DNA of 6,222 nt, taken from the NCBI GenBank assembly GCA_009704705.1, contig WLDR01000086.1:1-6222 (forward strand), in the 5' to 3' direction. Position numbers and translations under genes: made by a program. Positions 5,630 to 6,222 of this stretch are shown in pieces. The stretch is from Actinomycetota bacterium. GTDB taxonomy: Bacteria > Actinomycetota > Actinomycetes > Actinomycetales > Microbacteriaceae. A model generated the notes under the pieces. The model had not been told where the DNA came from and made no database searches. It saw only the letters and a program-made list of their open reading frames with translations. Position 1 is the stretch's first letter. The number at the start of each line of letters is the position of its first letter.

Positions 5630-6184
5630 CTACTTAGATTCCGCTCGAGTGATGTCACGAACGACCCAGCCGTCACCGTGACGAACCAGTAGAACCTTGA
5701 GGCTCGACCGCGAGGCCGAGTCGCCACTCGACGCTTCGCTGATACGCACCAGAACAATGTCGCCATTTCGGCTCTCCACAACCGGCTCTGAGATGTTCCA
5801 GTCCATGACGTCGGAACCAAGCTCGCCCGCACGCAGCATTTGTGACACGACGTCTCGAGGGTCAGCTGTGTCATTCGGCTCGACGGACACAGGCTCGCTT
5901 GGACTTGGCACACGCGTGCTCGCGTTCTGTGGCGTTGCCTCGGGATAAGAAGGCGGGGTCGGTGTCCCACCGAAAAGGGCAACACAGATGCCGAAGGCGC
6001 ACAACGCGATCGCCGTTATCCGCAAAGGTCTTCTCGACCACACCCGCTGCCGTTTCGTCGCGGGGCCGTCTGTCGAATCCAACGGTTGCGCAATCGCAGA
6101 TCGCCCGAGTGAAGTTGGTCCTGCCGAGTGAAGGGCAAGAATCAGGGGCACGGGAGTTGTCGGGTCGTCACGTCGTCGGAGCAT
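5630..6184 (-). CDS. Unidentified single-pass membrane-anchored protein
   Basis: I do not recognise this gene as a named family. From the ATG at 6184 it encodes 184 residues: a charged, low-complexity cytoplasmic segment (1-54, with KRQR at 44-47 and RR at 51-52), one hydrophobic helix (about 56-73, ITAIALCAFGICVALF), a Pro/Ser/Thr-rich linker (74-107) and a small C-terminal domain (108-184). The positive charges before the helix predict the C-terminus lies outside the cell. The closing strands (KVLLVRHGDGWVVRDI, 163-178) resemble the end of NTF2-like or SnoaL-like folds, which is inference only. The start is uncertain: no ribosome binding site precedes ATG 6184, the frame stays open to the window edge, and a GTG at 6043 (residue 48) would give a 137-residue protein with the helix near its N-terminus. 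It converges on sucB and is probably unrelated to it. Confidence 0.7.
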   Translation of the reverse strand: MLRRRDDPTTPVPLILALHSAGPTSLGRSAIAQPLDSTDGPATKRQRVWSRRPLRITAIALCAFGICVALFGGTPTPPSYPEATPQNASTRVPSPSEPVSVEPNDTADPRDVVSQMLRAGELGSDVMDWNISEPVVESRNGDIVLVRISEASSGDSASRSSLKVLLVRHGDGWVVRDITRAESK

Positions 6185-6222
6185 CCCGCAGTGTTCTCTG
6201 AAAAGGCAAATGTGGTCTATCG

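Noticed and set aside
1..6222. CRISPR array, tRNA or rRNA gene, insertion sequence or phage remnant
   Set aside because: No regularly spaced long repeats, cloverleaf-like sequence, transposase motifs or terminal repeats were seen. The only tandem repeat is the coding CCAGCT tract in sucB.

Overview
The window comes from an actinobacterium, most likely a member of the Micrococcales such as a Microbacteriaceae-like lineage. The evidence is a moderately high G+C content (mid-to-upper 50s percent, judged by eye), GTG and TTG starts, an actinobacterial-style PAC2 protein, and the gene run pepA - lpdA - sucB. This run resembles the actinobacterial neighbourhood of leucyl aminopeptidase beside dihydrolipoamide acyltransferase. 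Genus cannot be assigned from sequence reading alone.

Layout from left to right. Bases 1-67 hold the start of an unidentified minus-strand gene with a TTG start and a good ribosome binding site; it runs off the left edge. Bases 68-219 are intergenic and contain several inverted repeats. Bases 220-1155 (minus) encode a PAC2-family protein. It diverges across a 51-bp gap from a leucyl aminopeptidase of family M17 (1207-2682, plus). Both genes at this gap have a TAnnnT -10-like hexamer exactly six bases before the start codon and no Shine-Dalgarno sequence, which suggests two back-to-back leaderless promoters. A 91-bp gap with hairpins and a palindrome leads to lpdA, dihydrolipoyl dehydrogenase or E3 (2774-4147, plus). 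After 57 bp comes the E2 acyltransferase usually named sucB (4205-5572, plus), which carries one lipoyl domain and a long Pro-Ala linker. A clear intrinsic terminator at 5596-5627 closes the plus-strand run. A convergent minus-strand gene (5630-6184, frame open to the right edge) encodes an unidentified single-pass membrane-anchored protein.

How the genes work together: E3 and E2 are two of the three catalytic components of a 2-oxo acid dehydrogenase complex. E2 moves the acyl group on its lipoyl arm and E3 reoxidises that arm with NAD+. The E1 component and the lipoylation genes (lipA, lipB) are not in the window. PepA and the PAC2 protein may be linked through protein turnover, but only their shared divergent promoter region suggests this. 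The region is mostly conserved housekeeping sequence, and I saw no clear sign of a mobile element, CRISPR array, RNA gene or novel multi-gene system. The points most worth checking are the paired leaderless promoters, the motif upstream of lpdA and the E2 domain architecture.
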